Position numbers and translations under genes: made by a program. From positions 1 to 23,938 of the forward strand of contig NWUY0300046182.1 in assembly GCA_004151065.3 (NCBI GenBank): a DNA stretch of 23,938 bases, given 5' to 3'. This stretch comes from Larix sibirica (lineage: Eukaryota; Streptophyta; Pinopsida; Pinales; Pinaceae). Numbering within the stretch: position 1 is the first letter of the stretch; the number at the start of each line of letters is the position of its first letter. Below are positions 1-9,310 of the stretch, in pieces. Under the pieces are notes generated by a model. That model made no database searches, was not told the origin of the DNA, and saw only the letters and a list, made by a program, of their open reading frames with translations.

Positions 1-140
1 GCTTGTCTATCTTTCAGTGATCCTTTACTTTATGCATTTAAAATTCTAACATTGGACTCTCAAGGGGGCATGCTACTCATATCAACTCTCTCCTAACCAA
101 GCGTTGTCCATTTGAGCAATTTTTCAACCAGTGGGGATTT
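1..140. other. Left edge, possible internal end of a retroelement
   Basis: No reading frame or RNA is recognisable here. The last ten bases (131-140, GTGGGGATTT) are G-rich and sit directly before the point where similarity to the 20371-21699 repeat begins. The matching spot beside that copy is also a purine tract on its own strand. The simplest reading is that this is the 3' internal end of a retroelement whose body lies left of the window. The tract here is weak, so a solo LTR is possible. Confidence 0.3.
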
Positions 141-1026
141 TGCAATGTTAATTCAAGCTAAATATGGAATAATTAAGTGTACACCTAATGTTTTTCATTA
201 AAAAATTCCTAAGTTGTGCCTAATAATTCATTAAGAGGCCAAAAGTGCACATGGAAATCTAATTTCAAGTTTGCATTACACTTTTTAATTTTTATAAAAT
301 TGTTTAGCCTAATTATCCTAAGATGTCTTGCTCAAAAAAGGCTCATTGAGTCATTACTCACATGTGGAGGAAAAATATGATGAGCTGGCATCTTGGCACA
401 TAAGTTAAGGTACTTTGGGATCATAAAAGGCAAAACTCACTTGAGAATTAAGTCCCAACCATTGATTTTGCTCCTAAAGGCATGGATCGACCTCCTTGGC
501 TAAATCATGTGGCTAAAATTAATTCATCTTGATGGTTGTTGGAGTCAAAGCTTGGAATGAGGAAACAAACTATGGTTTCCTAAATCAACCTATGGTATTT
601 TCCTCTTGTTTTGTGAGGCCCCATGGTATTGGAAATATTTTATTATTTTACATACTCAACCAAAGGAGGCACCTTCATGAGCCAACAACTTCATCTTGGA
701 AGGGATCTAACTATTTCCTTGTATCCGATAAACAACACATGGTTTTTGCACTTGGTTTCTAAAACTCTCCATGGTATTCTCCTCTTGTTTGATAAGGACC
801 CATGGTATTTGGCATTTTTTATCAATTGTTGACATTTCAAGCAAGCAAGGCACCCTCAAACCCTAGGAACTTGGCATTTTCATAATTATTTTGTTGTAAG
901 AGGGATAGTACTAGACCATTGATCTACTAACCACCCTCCTTGGGATAATCATCTCCTAACAAACTCGTGTAACTACATTTGTAACCCTAGATCTCTTCCC
1001 AAAGAGAGAAATCGGCCCCTCTATCC

Positions 1027-1035
1027 TATATAAAG
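1027..1035 (+). promoter_or_regulatory. TATA box of family A LTR copy 1
   Basis: TATATAAAG followed by AGGG. The inverted copy has TTATAAAAGGAGGG at the equivalent position, so the core promoter is conserved between two otherwise diverged copies. That supports reading this repeat as an LTR with its transcription start about 25-30 bases downstream. Confidence 0.5.
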
Positions 1036-1363
1036 AGGGTGATTTTCTCTTCCAAGAGAGGAATTTTTGGCTACGCAATTACATTATAGCAACTTGTCTC
1101 TTGATTAGTTTTCTTGGAAAAAAATCTTTTGCAAGCATATGGTGGATTGATGATATTTTTCACTGGATGGCTTCATTAATATGAGGTAACCTATGGTGAA
1201 TTTATTTAATTATGGTAAGGACTTAGGTGATTGCTGCAACCTTCCCTAAGTTGTTCAATTTTCTAGCATATTTCATTTGATTGCCACAACCTCACTTGTT
1301 TGTGTTAGGGCTTTGTTCACCATGATTTTCACTAATGATATCTTGAGTTGTTTGTAGTAGATA

Positions 1364-1449
1364 GACTATTTTCTTGAAGCTTGCAGGTGACCAAGGAGGA
1401 GTTGGAGACTATTTTCTTGAAGCTTGCAGGTGACCAAGGAGGAGTTGGA
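1364..1449 (+). repeat. Perfect 43-bp tandem duplication
   Basis: The 43-base unit beginning GACTATTTTCTTGAAGC occurs twice back to back (1364-1406 and 1407-1449) with no difference between the copies. It lies inside the family A LTR and has no counterpart in the inverted copy, so it arose in this copy after divergence. The unit length is not a multiple of three, and no conserved frame runs through it. Confidence 0.9.
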
Positions 1450-1736
1450 GTAAGGGATCCATTGACTACTTCATCTCGACAAGGAGGGGGATTGAGTATC
1501 CTCCACCCTCCCTTGAAGTTCATCACTTGTGCTTTTAGTGACTCCATGTGCCCAAACTTGAATTCTTTTCAAGGCACTAGTCTAGGGTTTCAATTTTTAA
1601 ATTGTTGTTTTAGTCAAGTTTTCTGTCATTTTTATTCTTGTTATCTGTTCACTTTTGTAGGTGCTTGGATAACACTTTTGGACAGGAGACTTCCAAAGGG
1701 GAAATCGATTTCTCTCTTGAATTAATAAGTAATTCA

Positions 1737-3381
1737 TCCCCTTTAATCCCTCCCTTTGAAGTTAGCTCCTAGTTTAGTAAATCCAAGTATCTTTAAATCT
1801 TAACGGTGGATTTGTCATTGGATATCTAATCCATGATATGTTGGTTTTTGTTTTGAGTGTTGAACTTTAGCCTAAAGTATTTCCAATCTTGTGTATGCGT
1901 AATGCCCTTACATGTTCACTATGATTGGATAAATCCCAATAATCAACACTAAATTGTTTATCATATACTCAATAAATTGTTACTTGGCTTCCTACTAATT
2001 TGGCCTTCCTACATTGTCACTTCAAACTAGAATATTCGTCATTTGTATGGATCATTTGAAGGTCTATTCCAAGTCAATGTACCTCATCTTTTTCACCTTT
2101 TAAGTCCTTGATTATTTAGGGTGTTAAGATCCAAAAGAAATCTAAAGGGGGTTCCTAAAGGTTTCCAAGATAAATCATTGTTATTCATTACCTTGGAAGT
2201 GGTATTTTTAACCAACTGATGAGTTTGGACCCTATAAATCTTGGAGAAATCTAACTTACCTCATCTCTACCAAATTCGGCCCTCATTGACATGACCAACC
2301 ATGGATATATGATCAACATGAATGAGACGTAATGATACCATCTTAAGCATTTATTCACTGTTATGTTTATTGTCTTGATGATCTGATTTGTTTTGCATCT
2401 AAAACATCATATTTTGGAACCTTCTTACTGCTATTCATTATTCCACAATATATCACTGCTGTAGTGTAAATCCGAGTATAATTGTTGCCTCATTACCGCT
2501 GCTAAGAATCCCCTTGGGCATTTAAAATAGGCAGATCTGATCTCTTATGTTGGCCATCCCATAATGGTTACCTTTCTCATCATTTGGCCTCATATTCATT
2601 GATATTTGAACACATTACTTTTCATACCAAGTTGCAACATAACCACAAGGATTTTAAGACTGTTTAATGACATAAGAATCCTTGCATCATTGGTAAAGTT
2701 CACCTAGTTTCTTACTGCTGTGTGTTGACTGTGGTATCTCTATCTTTGACATTGAGTTTGGTCTAAGATCTAAACTAATTGGCACTCATATTGAAGATCC
2801 TTTAAGAATGGTTTGTTGATGCAACAAGACTTACAAACTAGCTTGTGGTTATAGCTTTTAATTGGATGGTATGCTAAGGAAAAGATTAATGATTTAACAT
2901 TTGGATCCTAAAAGAATTTCGCCAATAGTCCTTTATTGGCAATTTTACTCTTGATCATTGCTAGGGATTGAAGTTATCTACTTTTGCTCATATTGACATT
3001 ATTTGAAAAGGATTGAAAATCATTGGATTAGTTCATTATGAGTTAATTGAATGATTGATATACATGATACTTAGCACCTTAGTTGGATATTATTCAATAC
3101 TCTAGGAGGTTGGCTTGAAAGATAACTTGGTTCATGAAAATTTAGTCCATTAAGGAAATTATAACAAGAGATTAGTGTTATTGCTACAAGGATATTACAA
3201 ATTGTTATTCTTACTCACACCTCCCTAGTAACTTACATTTTGATGCTCTTGAGTATGGATCATGAATGATATCAACTTGATGAAGTGATTAGAGCTCATT
3301 AATAATTGATTTGACACTCTCTAATAATGATGCTGCTAAAGTCACTGATGAACCTGATTATTTTGATCATATTGAAGTAGA
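1737..3381. other. Intergenic DNA without recognisable genes
   Basis: AT-rich sequence between family A copy 1 and the Copia complex. All frames are closed by frequent stops, and I see no retroelement domain, tRNA or tandem repeat. It is probably old, decayed repeat DNA. Its final five bases, GTAGA (3377-3381), may be one side of the target-site duplication of the Copia complex. Confidence 0.5.
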
Positions 3382-3492
3382 TTTTAGTTTTTGGTAGCTC
3401 AGTGGTACTCTTGCATCATGTGCCTAGGTGCAAGGGTCCGAGCACATGGGGTCTCATTAATGACTTCAAGTTACTTTATTAAATGTGTTTTT

Positions 3493-3554
3493 AAAGTGAC
3501 TTTATGATGTGTCTTTGTATTATTAAAGTGAGACGTACTTTATAAAGTGACTTT
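3493..3554 (+). repeat. AAAGTGACTTT near-palindromes in LTR1 U3
   Basis: AAAGTGACTTT occurs at 3493-3503 and 3544-3554. The second sits in a 17-base near-perfect palindrome, TATAAAGTGACTTTATA (3541-3557), with 8-bp arms around one central base. Related words recur through the U3 of LTR2 (for example 6491-6501). AAAG is the core of plant Dof-protein sites; binding here is only an inference. Confidence 0.5.
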
Positions 3555-3700
3555 ATAAAAATAAAGTGCATTTTTTATTATTTTAGGGTGAATATAACTT
3601 TTGGTGAACTTGAGATTAATTCTCATTCGTCGATCTTGTGGGCCAAGAACGAATCTGGGCCCTAGAAGTTGAAAATTCATGGGAGTTACCCTAATTTAAT

Positions 3701-3708
3701 TATAAAAG
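3701..3708 (+). promoter_or_regulatory. TATA box of LTR1
   Basis: TATAAAAG, preceded by CTAATTTAAT. LTR3 has the same TATAAAAG at 10018, and LTR2 has the degenerate GATAAAAG near 6709. The position, about 320 bases into the LTR with about 930 bases following, fits an LTR promoter at the U3/R junction. Confidence 0.6.
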
Positions 3709-4371
3709 AGTTATGAAACCTTTGACACTCATTACAAGAGAGAATTTTGGAGTGGCTCGATTTCCAGGGATAAGCTTGGTGAGGAGAGCAAGAAACACAT
3801 TTGCAAGAGAGAGCAAGGCATTGAGCTGAGAAAGTGAGTGGATGGGAAGCTGAGCAAGGGAGGAGCATTTTTCTGTGGAAGAGTGAGCACGCATCCCAAG
3901 GAGCTAGGCATGCATCCCAAGGAGAAGGCACGCACCCCTAGACAGCATTTGCAGCAAAGTTAAAGTGCTGGTCCGTACTGTTGACTGTGCAGGCTGTACT
4001 GTATGGATTAGTGGGACGTACTGCTGAGAAAGAGTGGGCCGTACAGCTAGAAGAGGGCACAAAAAACGAGGCAGCCTATGGGCACAGTTTTCAAGGTGAT
4101 TTTCTGCTGTATATTTTTAGTACTTTTATTCTCAGTTTCCAAGGTGTGAATTTGTGTGAGAAAGACTACACTGTACATGCCCTATTCTTGAAATCTGAGC
4201 ACAGATTTCAAGACAAGAGTTTGGTCTGAAGTGTTGTGTATGGTATTTGACACATTTTCAGAAGGAAGCTGCGTACAGTGACGGAGTATAGTACTGTACA
4301 TTCTCTGCTGAAATTTTACTGCTATTGTACACTCGGAGATATTTTCTCAGAGCTCAGTAAAACTCTCATGT

Positions 4372-4418
4372 GACTGGTTTTCCCCTTGGGCGGTTTTTCC
4401 AAGGTCTTGGACCAAAAA
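4372..4418 (+). promoter_or_regulatory. Conserved U5 motif of the LTR
   Basis: GACTGGTTTTCCCC, then a short G-rich stretch, GGTTTTTCC and GACCAAAA. The same order of blocks is found in LTR2 (7331-7380) and LTR3 (10692-10739), although the rest of the LTRs has diverged. A TGGTTTTCCC…GGGTTTT block downstream of the start site is a general feature of plant LTRs. It can fold through CCCC/GGGG pairing, and its exact role is not shown by this sequence. Confidence 0.5.
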
Positions 4419-4633
4419 TTACAGTCTGATTTTTATTACAGTCTGCTGTCATTTATTATTTCCGCTGCTAAAATGTTTTCTTAGTACTATGTACTAGCTT
4501 ACAATGACATTAAAATTGTATGCCAGAGAAATGTGGTTGATTTTATGCCTATAGAAGACTATTACCAAAGTGTACTAAGTGTTTGACGAAATCTAAAATT
4601 GTTTTCAGTAATCGGATTTCGAGATTTTAAACA

Positions 4634-4650
4634 TGGTATAAGAGTTGGGA
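4634..4650 (+). other. Primer-binding site, tRNA-iMet type
   Basis: TGGTATAAGAGTTGGGA starts directly after the last base of LTR1. The usual site complementary to the 3' end of initiator tRNA-Met is TGGTATCAGAGC. Here the C is replaced by A and the following bases have drifted. Adjacency to the LTR end makes the assignment firm and fixes the plus-strand orientation. Confidence 0.85.
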
Positions 4651-5465
4651 CTCTTTGTTTGACAGTGGGCAGTTTGTGGCAGTTGTGTGTGAATGTGCTT
4701 TGCTGGTTAGTACAGTTGTGTGTTGAGTTTTGGCACAGGTGAACAAAGTTTGCTTGGTCTGGAAAAGGAGCAAAAGAGGGGAAGATGACCTGTATTCGCT
4801 ATGAAGACTGGTTGGAGGGGATCTCCAACTATTCACAATGGAAAGCCCGGATGACTGCTGTTCTCAAGGAGAACAAGATATGGCAGTATGTCAATATCAC
4901 TGTGGTACCTCCTTCAGATCCCATTGCCCTTGACTTGCATGAGGTGAGAGAGGCAAGAACCCAGAGAATACTCCTGGATGGAGTAAAGGTCACCTCATCC
5001 CACATTTGGCTGAGAAACAAACAGCCAAGGAGATGTGGGACACTTTGAAGAGTTTGTATGAAAACAAAAACGAGAACCACAAGATAGCTTTGAAAGATAA
5101 GCTTCACAGCAGGAAGATGGCAAAGAGAATGTAGCTTCGTATCTCGCTAGGCTCAGACAAGTGAAGGATGAGCTGAGTGCGGTTGGTGAGATCATTCTTG
5201 ATCCTGAGTTGCTACGGATAGCCTTGATGGGATTCACTAAGGATTGGAACGTGTTTGTGAAATGTGTGGTTGGAAGGGAGAGACNAACTTTCCCTCTTGG
5301 GAAAGATTATGGGATGACTTCACTCAGGAGGAGATCCGAGAGGGGTCTCAGGGGAAGACAGAGCATGGCACTGATGAAAAGAACGTATCCCTTTAAGCAA
5401 AGGGTAAGAAGAAAAAGGGCCCGCGCAGTGGAGCCAAGTTCGAGAAGGATATGAGCAAGGTGAAA

Positions 5466-5507
5466 TGCTTTTCCTGTCAGGCATATGGCCATTGTGTTGG
5501 GAAGTGT
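5466..5507 (+). other. CCHC zinc knuckle of Gag
   Basis: CFSCQAYGHCVGKC fits C-x2-C-x4-H-x4-C exactly and is followed by a lysine-rich stretch (PNKKKGKKKNK). In retrotransposon Gag this nucleocapsid motif binds the element's RNA. All four metal ligands are intact even though the surrounding frame is broken. Confidence 0.9.
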
Positions 5508-6315
5508 CCAAATAAAAAGAAAGGCAAGAAGAAGAACAAGTTACAAAACAGAGGAGGCAGTTGCATCAGCTGAAGTTGAAGAGTACACCAAGAAGTTTGA
5601 GAAGGAATTCTCCTTGGTGAGTATTGTCTTGAGGAGCAGTGTTGGCGAGAGCATGGACACCGGAGAATAGTATGTGGATGGTGGAGCAGCACACCTCATG
5701 ACTGGAACATGAGCTATGTTCCAGCAATTGACAGACATAGACAAAGTTATACTTGTGGAGGATGGGTTTGACGTCACCCATGCAGTAGAAGGAGTTGGAT
5801 GTGTTCTATTCTAGCTCAAGTCTAGGGTTATCTGGAGGTTGGCAGAGTGTTGTATGTTCCAGAGCTGAGAAAGAATTTACTCTCAGTGTCAGCTCTGAAA
5901 GATGACGTTGTGATCCTTCACTTGGAAGGACATGTTATTATATATCCGGTGAGAGAGGGCATGGGTGCAGCTTCGCGATTGCTAGGCATCAGAGACGACA
6001 AGACTTACCGAATATTGGGTTGTCCTATGGATGATGAGTCTAGTGGGAGGTCAAACTCAGTGGTAGCAGTGGTAGTAACCAGTGGAGAGGATTCTTCTAG
6101 CTCTGTGAGGAGACCAAGCTAGTATGATATGACGCTTGAGGACGAGCAGGAGAGTGAGCAAAACCCTCAATTCAAAGTGGTTAGGCACAGATCTCCAACA
6201 CATGATCCAAAGCAGATGGCTAAGGGACCTTCAATTTCAGAGAGAGCTTCAGTTGTTGGAGAGCAGAGGTTGGAGACAGATCCAGGCGGAGAAGATGCAT
6301 GGAGTACCTCTCTCA

Positions 6316-6326
6316 CTAAAAGGGAC
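6316..6326 (+). other. Polypurine tract before LTR2
   Basis: ACTAAAAGGGAC lies immediately upstream of the TGTTAG start of LTR2 and primes plus-strand synthesis in LTR elements. Its position marks LTR2 as a true 3' LTR attached to this internal region, not a solo LTR that landed by chance. The gag-protease tail reads through it. Confidence 0.7.
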
Positions 6327-7614
6327 TGTTAGTTTTGGTAGCTCGGAGGTACTCCTGCATCTGGTGCCTATGTGCAGGGGTCCAAGATGATGGGATCTCA
6401 CTAAATGTCATTAAGTGACTTTATTAAAGTGGATTTATTAAAGTACTTTTTTATGTGACTTTATGATTTCAAAGTGAGATATACTTTATTAAAGTGACTT
6501 TCACTTTATAACGTGACTTTAAGTTATAAAGTGTACTTTTCATTATATTAGGGTAAAAATGAATTTTCAAAATGTAAAGTGTTTTTATACAATTCACTTA
6601 AGTGATTTAAGTGAACTTGAGATTAAAACACAGGCATTGATCTTGTGACCAAGATCAAATCTCAGTTGTAGAAGACGAAGAGACATGAAGAGTTACCCTA
6701 AGTTATTGATAAAAGGAGACCAAGGCACACATTCCAAAGCACCCCAAGAAGAGAGTTTTTGGACAGTGGCACAAATTCCAAGGTGAGGAGTTCTTGTGTG
6801 TGGCTCAAATCCTAAAGAGCAGCTTGGAGAGAGGAGTTCGATTTCCAAGAGAGAGGGCTTTTAGTGAGCAGCAGAGAGAAGAGAAGAGGCAGCAGCTGAA
6901 GTGAGCAAGAATCCCAAGGTTTGGGCACATTTCCCAAGGCAAGTACAGCCATTAATGAACAGACTGTACAGTGGAGGAACTAAGGCTTTACAGAATGGTG
7001 AGGCTGTACAGCTGTTAGAGACTGCACACAGAACGAGGCAAGGTGGGCACAGTTTTTGAGGCACTCTAACTGCATTTATTGCTGAGGCCATACAATGAAA
7101 TTCTGGGAGATAAAATCGATATCTGGAATTTGTTGAGTGACTTTCCTGGGCTGTACAGCCTGCACAGTCAATGGGCTCGATTTCCAAGGCAGCAAACTGC
7201 ACAGTATTTCAGGTGATTTTTGTACCCAGATTTTGAGAAAATTCTGTACTGTACTGAGATGTTTAATGCTGTACCTTAATGCTGTAACAATTCTGAATTG
7301 TCTGCTGTTCATTAATATAAAAATCTCTTGGACTGGTTTTCCCCAGGGGTGGGGTTTTTCCAGGGTCATTGTTGACCAAAATCTGTGTGTTAAAGTGTAT
7401 TAACAGTCTGCTGATTTTTATTTATTTCCACTGTTATATCAATATGCACTTAGCTTGCAGTACATTAGCTTACAGTGTATGTGAAGTTAATTCTTGTAAA
7501 CTGTGCTATGGTTTACTTCCTGTAGAAGACTGATGTCAGTGGCAAGTTAAGTGTTTCACTAAAGTTTGCTGAGTTTGTATGCAAACAGGTCTGATTTTTC
7601 TAAATTCCTAAACC
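6327..7614 (+). repeat. Copia LTR2 (3' LTR, divergent subfamily)
   Basis: About 1.29 kb starting TGTTAGTTTTGGTAGCTCGG. It shares the layout of LTR1 (AAAGTGACTTT-rich U3, GATAAAAG TATA remnant, CTGTACAG words, U5 motif at 7331-7380, final AATTCCTAAAC). Much of the middle aligns poorly, at perhaps 60 percent identity by eye. LTRs of one insertion are identical at birth, so this pair cannot be an ordinary couple unless it has been exchanged. The end is set by similarity to the LTR1/LTR3 termini (TTTTAAACA); an alternative end is 7587 (GCAAACA). No target duplication is seen beside either end. Confidence 0.65.
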
Positions 7615-8587
7615 TTTGTATTTTATTATTGTGTACGAAATTAAATGAAAAAAGACCACATATCAAAAGTCTATTCAAAATCGGAAAACATTAGCTAGGT
7701 TGCTTGAGTAATCCTAGATTGCAGTAACACAGATTAACATAAACCAAATTGATGGAAAGTAGAAAGAATGTAACACACCAAATCCATATCCGATAGTTGA
7801 CCAGAGAAAATAGCCATTCCAAAGGCCCTTTTTCATTGCCCTGTCAAATCTGCAACATTCAAGAATATCACATTAGAAAGCAAAGTTGAAGACAAAATAT
7901 ATCTAGTGGTATATTGAACCAATCTACCTAAATCAATGATCTAAGTTTGTTTACTCCTAACAATCATAGACAAAATAATCCATACTAGGCTCAAAGTTAT
8001 ACAGTGTACAAGGACCTCAAAACAATATCAAAAAACAAAATTATGTAAAATAACAAGACTTCAAATTTAGTTAAGCAAATTATGAAACCCCTAAAACCAA
8101 AATTGCTAATGATACAATTAATTCTCTGTACAAATTTTGTAGAAATCCAATGACAATGCAAGTCTTAATATTCAAAGCCAAAGCCTCATTAGTGGATACA
8201 AGAAACTAAAATACATCCCTATGGTGGAATTGCTTCCATTCATATAGAGGCAATCATAGAATGCCACTTTGAAGGTTCATCTTGTTTTGAGGGAAGCTCA
8301 AGGACAATGATGTCAAATAATATCCATGTATTTATATATGTATAGACATATGATAAGATACCAAAACTTTATGCACACATGTACATATATAGAGACATGC
8401 AAAAATGTTTATTTATATCTCAAGGAAAACAATGTTTGCAACCATCCACTGATAAATATAGTGATCTAAACAACCAAGTTCAAGTCCATGAGACAACATT
8501 TATGAATAAATTTTTTTATAAATTTATAATACTGCAACATGATTATTTTTATATTAAAATGGCATTATTTTAATACTCTTGACATTA
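7615..8587. other. Unassigned AT-rich DNA
   Basis: No gene, RNA or clear mobile-element signature. The base directly after LTR2 is not a primer-binding site, so LTR2 is not the 5' LTR of a further tandem element. The short open frames here have no recognisable composition or motif. Confidence 0.45.
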
Positions 8588-9310
8588 TAGTAAGTAAGGC
8601 TTTGAAAGGTCTTCACGTTCAGGGATAATACATCATTCCAAAAGCAAGGCCTTTAAAGGTGGGTCTTGTTTATTAATACTACAAAGATAGCTTTTAGAGG
8701 GCAGACGGTCTTGAATGGCAATTGGATCACCCCTTGTCTAACAAAGCCAGACCTCCATATATTTACCCTTTTATCTGAAGAAGCTAAGTCAAACCTCCAT
8801 CTTCTTGTAAACCCCTCACTAAGAAAGATTTGGCAATGTCAATCCTCGTCTCCTTGTAAAGCCTTAGCTAACAAAGATTAGGTGAAGTCAACCCACCATC
8901 TCCTTTGAAACCCTCAGCTAATGAAGCAAAGTAAACCATCCATCTCCTTAGAAACCCTTAATGAAGATGAGTCAATCTTCCATCTCCTTGGAAACCCATA
9001 ACAAACAAAGTCAACCCTCCATCTTCATAGAAACCCTTAGATAACAAAGCAAAGTTAACCCTACATATACCTGATTAGCAAACCCTACTAAAGAAAAGTC
9101 AACCCTCCATCTCCTCAAAAACCCTTAGCTAACAAAGTGAAGTCAACACTCCATTTTCTTAGAAGCCCATAGTTAACAAAGAAAAGTCAACCATGCATCT
9201 CCTGAGTCCTTAGAAACCCTTAGCTAACTAAGAGGTATCAAGTCGTTAGGGGTGAATACTTTGTTCCAAAAAGGCTTAGGCTTTGAAAGGCCCTATCAGT
9301 GGGCTGGGGT
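8588..9310 (+). repeat. Repeat block: flanking direct repeats around a minisatellite
   Basis: The minisatellite is bracketed by related sequence. On the left (about 8597-8660) are AGGCTTTGAAAGG, GATAATACATCATTCCAAAA and AGGCCTTTAAAGG. On the right (about 9248-9300) are GGGGTGAATACTTTGTTCCAAAA, GGCTTAGGCTTTGAAAGG and later GGCTTTAAAAGGTCCC. This suggests the array belongs to a larger duplicated unit. A lone array-like unit recurs at 9364-9405 (CCCTCCATATATCTCC). Confidence 0.55.
8728..9232 (+). repeat. Degenerate minisatellite, units of about 40-50 bp
   Basis: About eleven imperfect head-to-tail units. The consensus by eye is AACCCTCCATCTCCTTAG, then AAACCCTTAGCTAACAAAG, then a variable AAGTCA junction. 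Well-preserved units lie near 8897, 8997, 9101 and 9185. Unit length varies from about 39 to 50 bases through indels. It is not a CRISPR array: units are variable and carry no unique spacers. No continuous reading frame runs through it. Confidence 0.8.

Larger units (their letters stand above)
141..1736 (+). repeat. Family A LTR-like repeat, copy 1
   Basis: About 1.6 kb that matches 20371-21699 in reverse complement. Shared anchors in the same order include TGCA at the start, AAGTTGTG near 211, CACATGTGGAGG near 360, CATGGATCGAC near 481, ACCCATGGTATT near 800, a TATA box near 1027, two GATTGC-C-ACAAC words near 1231-1290, GTCTAGGGTTT near 1580 and TTTTGTAGGT-CTTGG near 1655. A promoter about 0.9 kb in, followed by about 0.7 kb, fits the U3-R-U5 layout of a long LTR. 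The left boundary rests on a TG start after a G-rich tract. The right boundary (…ATTCA) is a guess, because similarity fades near 1716. No coding domain is present, and flanking 5-mers do not match. It could be a 3' LTR or a solo LTR. Confidence 0.6.
3382..4633 (+). repeat. Copia LTR1 (5' LTR)
   Basis: A 1252-bp LTR ending in …TTTTAAACA directly before the primer-binding site. The start is set by alignment to LTR2 (TGTTAGTTTTGGTAGCTC); here the first dinucleotide reads TT, probably a decayed TG. It carries AAAGTGACTTT motifs in U3, a TATA box at 3701, many CTGTAC/GTACAG words in the R region and a conserved U5 motif at 4372-4418. From about 3576 onward it matches LTR3 closely, at roughly 90 percent by eye over the TATA-to-R stretch. 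Relative to LTR3 it lacks about 40 bases near 3597. It is much less like LTR2. Confidence 0.85.
4785..6332 (+). pseudogene. Broken Copia gag-protease reading region
   Basis: The remnant starts at an ATG 151 bases after the LTR. Gag landmarks in order are YSQWKARM near 4830, AEKQTAKEMWDTLKSLYENK near 5010-5070 (in another frame), LRIALMGFTKDWN near 5212, and a CCHC zinc knuckle CFSCQAYGHCVGKC at 5466-5507. Protease follows: YVDGGAAHLMTG at 5671-5706, where the usual D-S-G catalytic triplet reads D-G-G, then VLYVPELRKNLLSV near 5850. The reading moves between frames near 4990, 5120, 5285-5400, 5550 and 5820. In-frame stops lie at 5668, 5710, 5812 and 6120. Integrase, reverse transcriptase and RNase H are absent. 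After LLGIRDDKTYRILG comes an acidic, serine-rich tail of about 95 codons. This is a dead copy of a gag-protease-only, non-autonomous design. Confidence 0.85.

Noticed and set aside
1381-1725. 114-codon plus-strand open frame
   Set aside because: It begins inside the 43-bp tandem duplication and lies in the family A LTR. The homologous copy at 20371-21699 does not keep the frame, and no domain is visible.
6861-7202. 113-codon minus-strand open frame
   Set aside because: It is antisense to LTR2, which is explained as an LTR. LTR1 and LTR3 do not keep the frame.
3377-7619. Target-site duplication around LTR1 and LTR2
   Set aside because: GTAGA before LTR1 does not match TTTGT after 7614, nor GGTCT after the alternative end at 7587. 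The only near match is GTGGA after LTR3.
7615-7640. Second element in tandem starting after LTR2
   Set aside because: No primer-binding site follows LTR2, so it does not serve as a 5' LTR.
8728-9232. CRISPR-like array
   Set aside because: Units are themselves variable, there are no unique spacers of constant length, and the context is eukaryotic repeat DNA.
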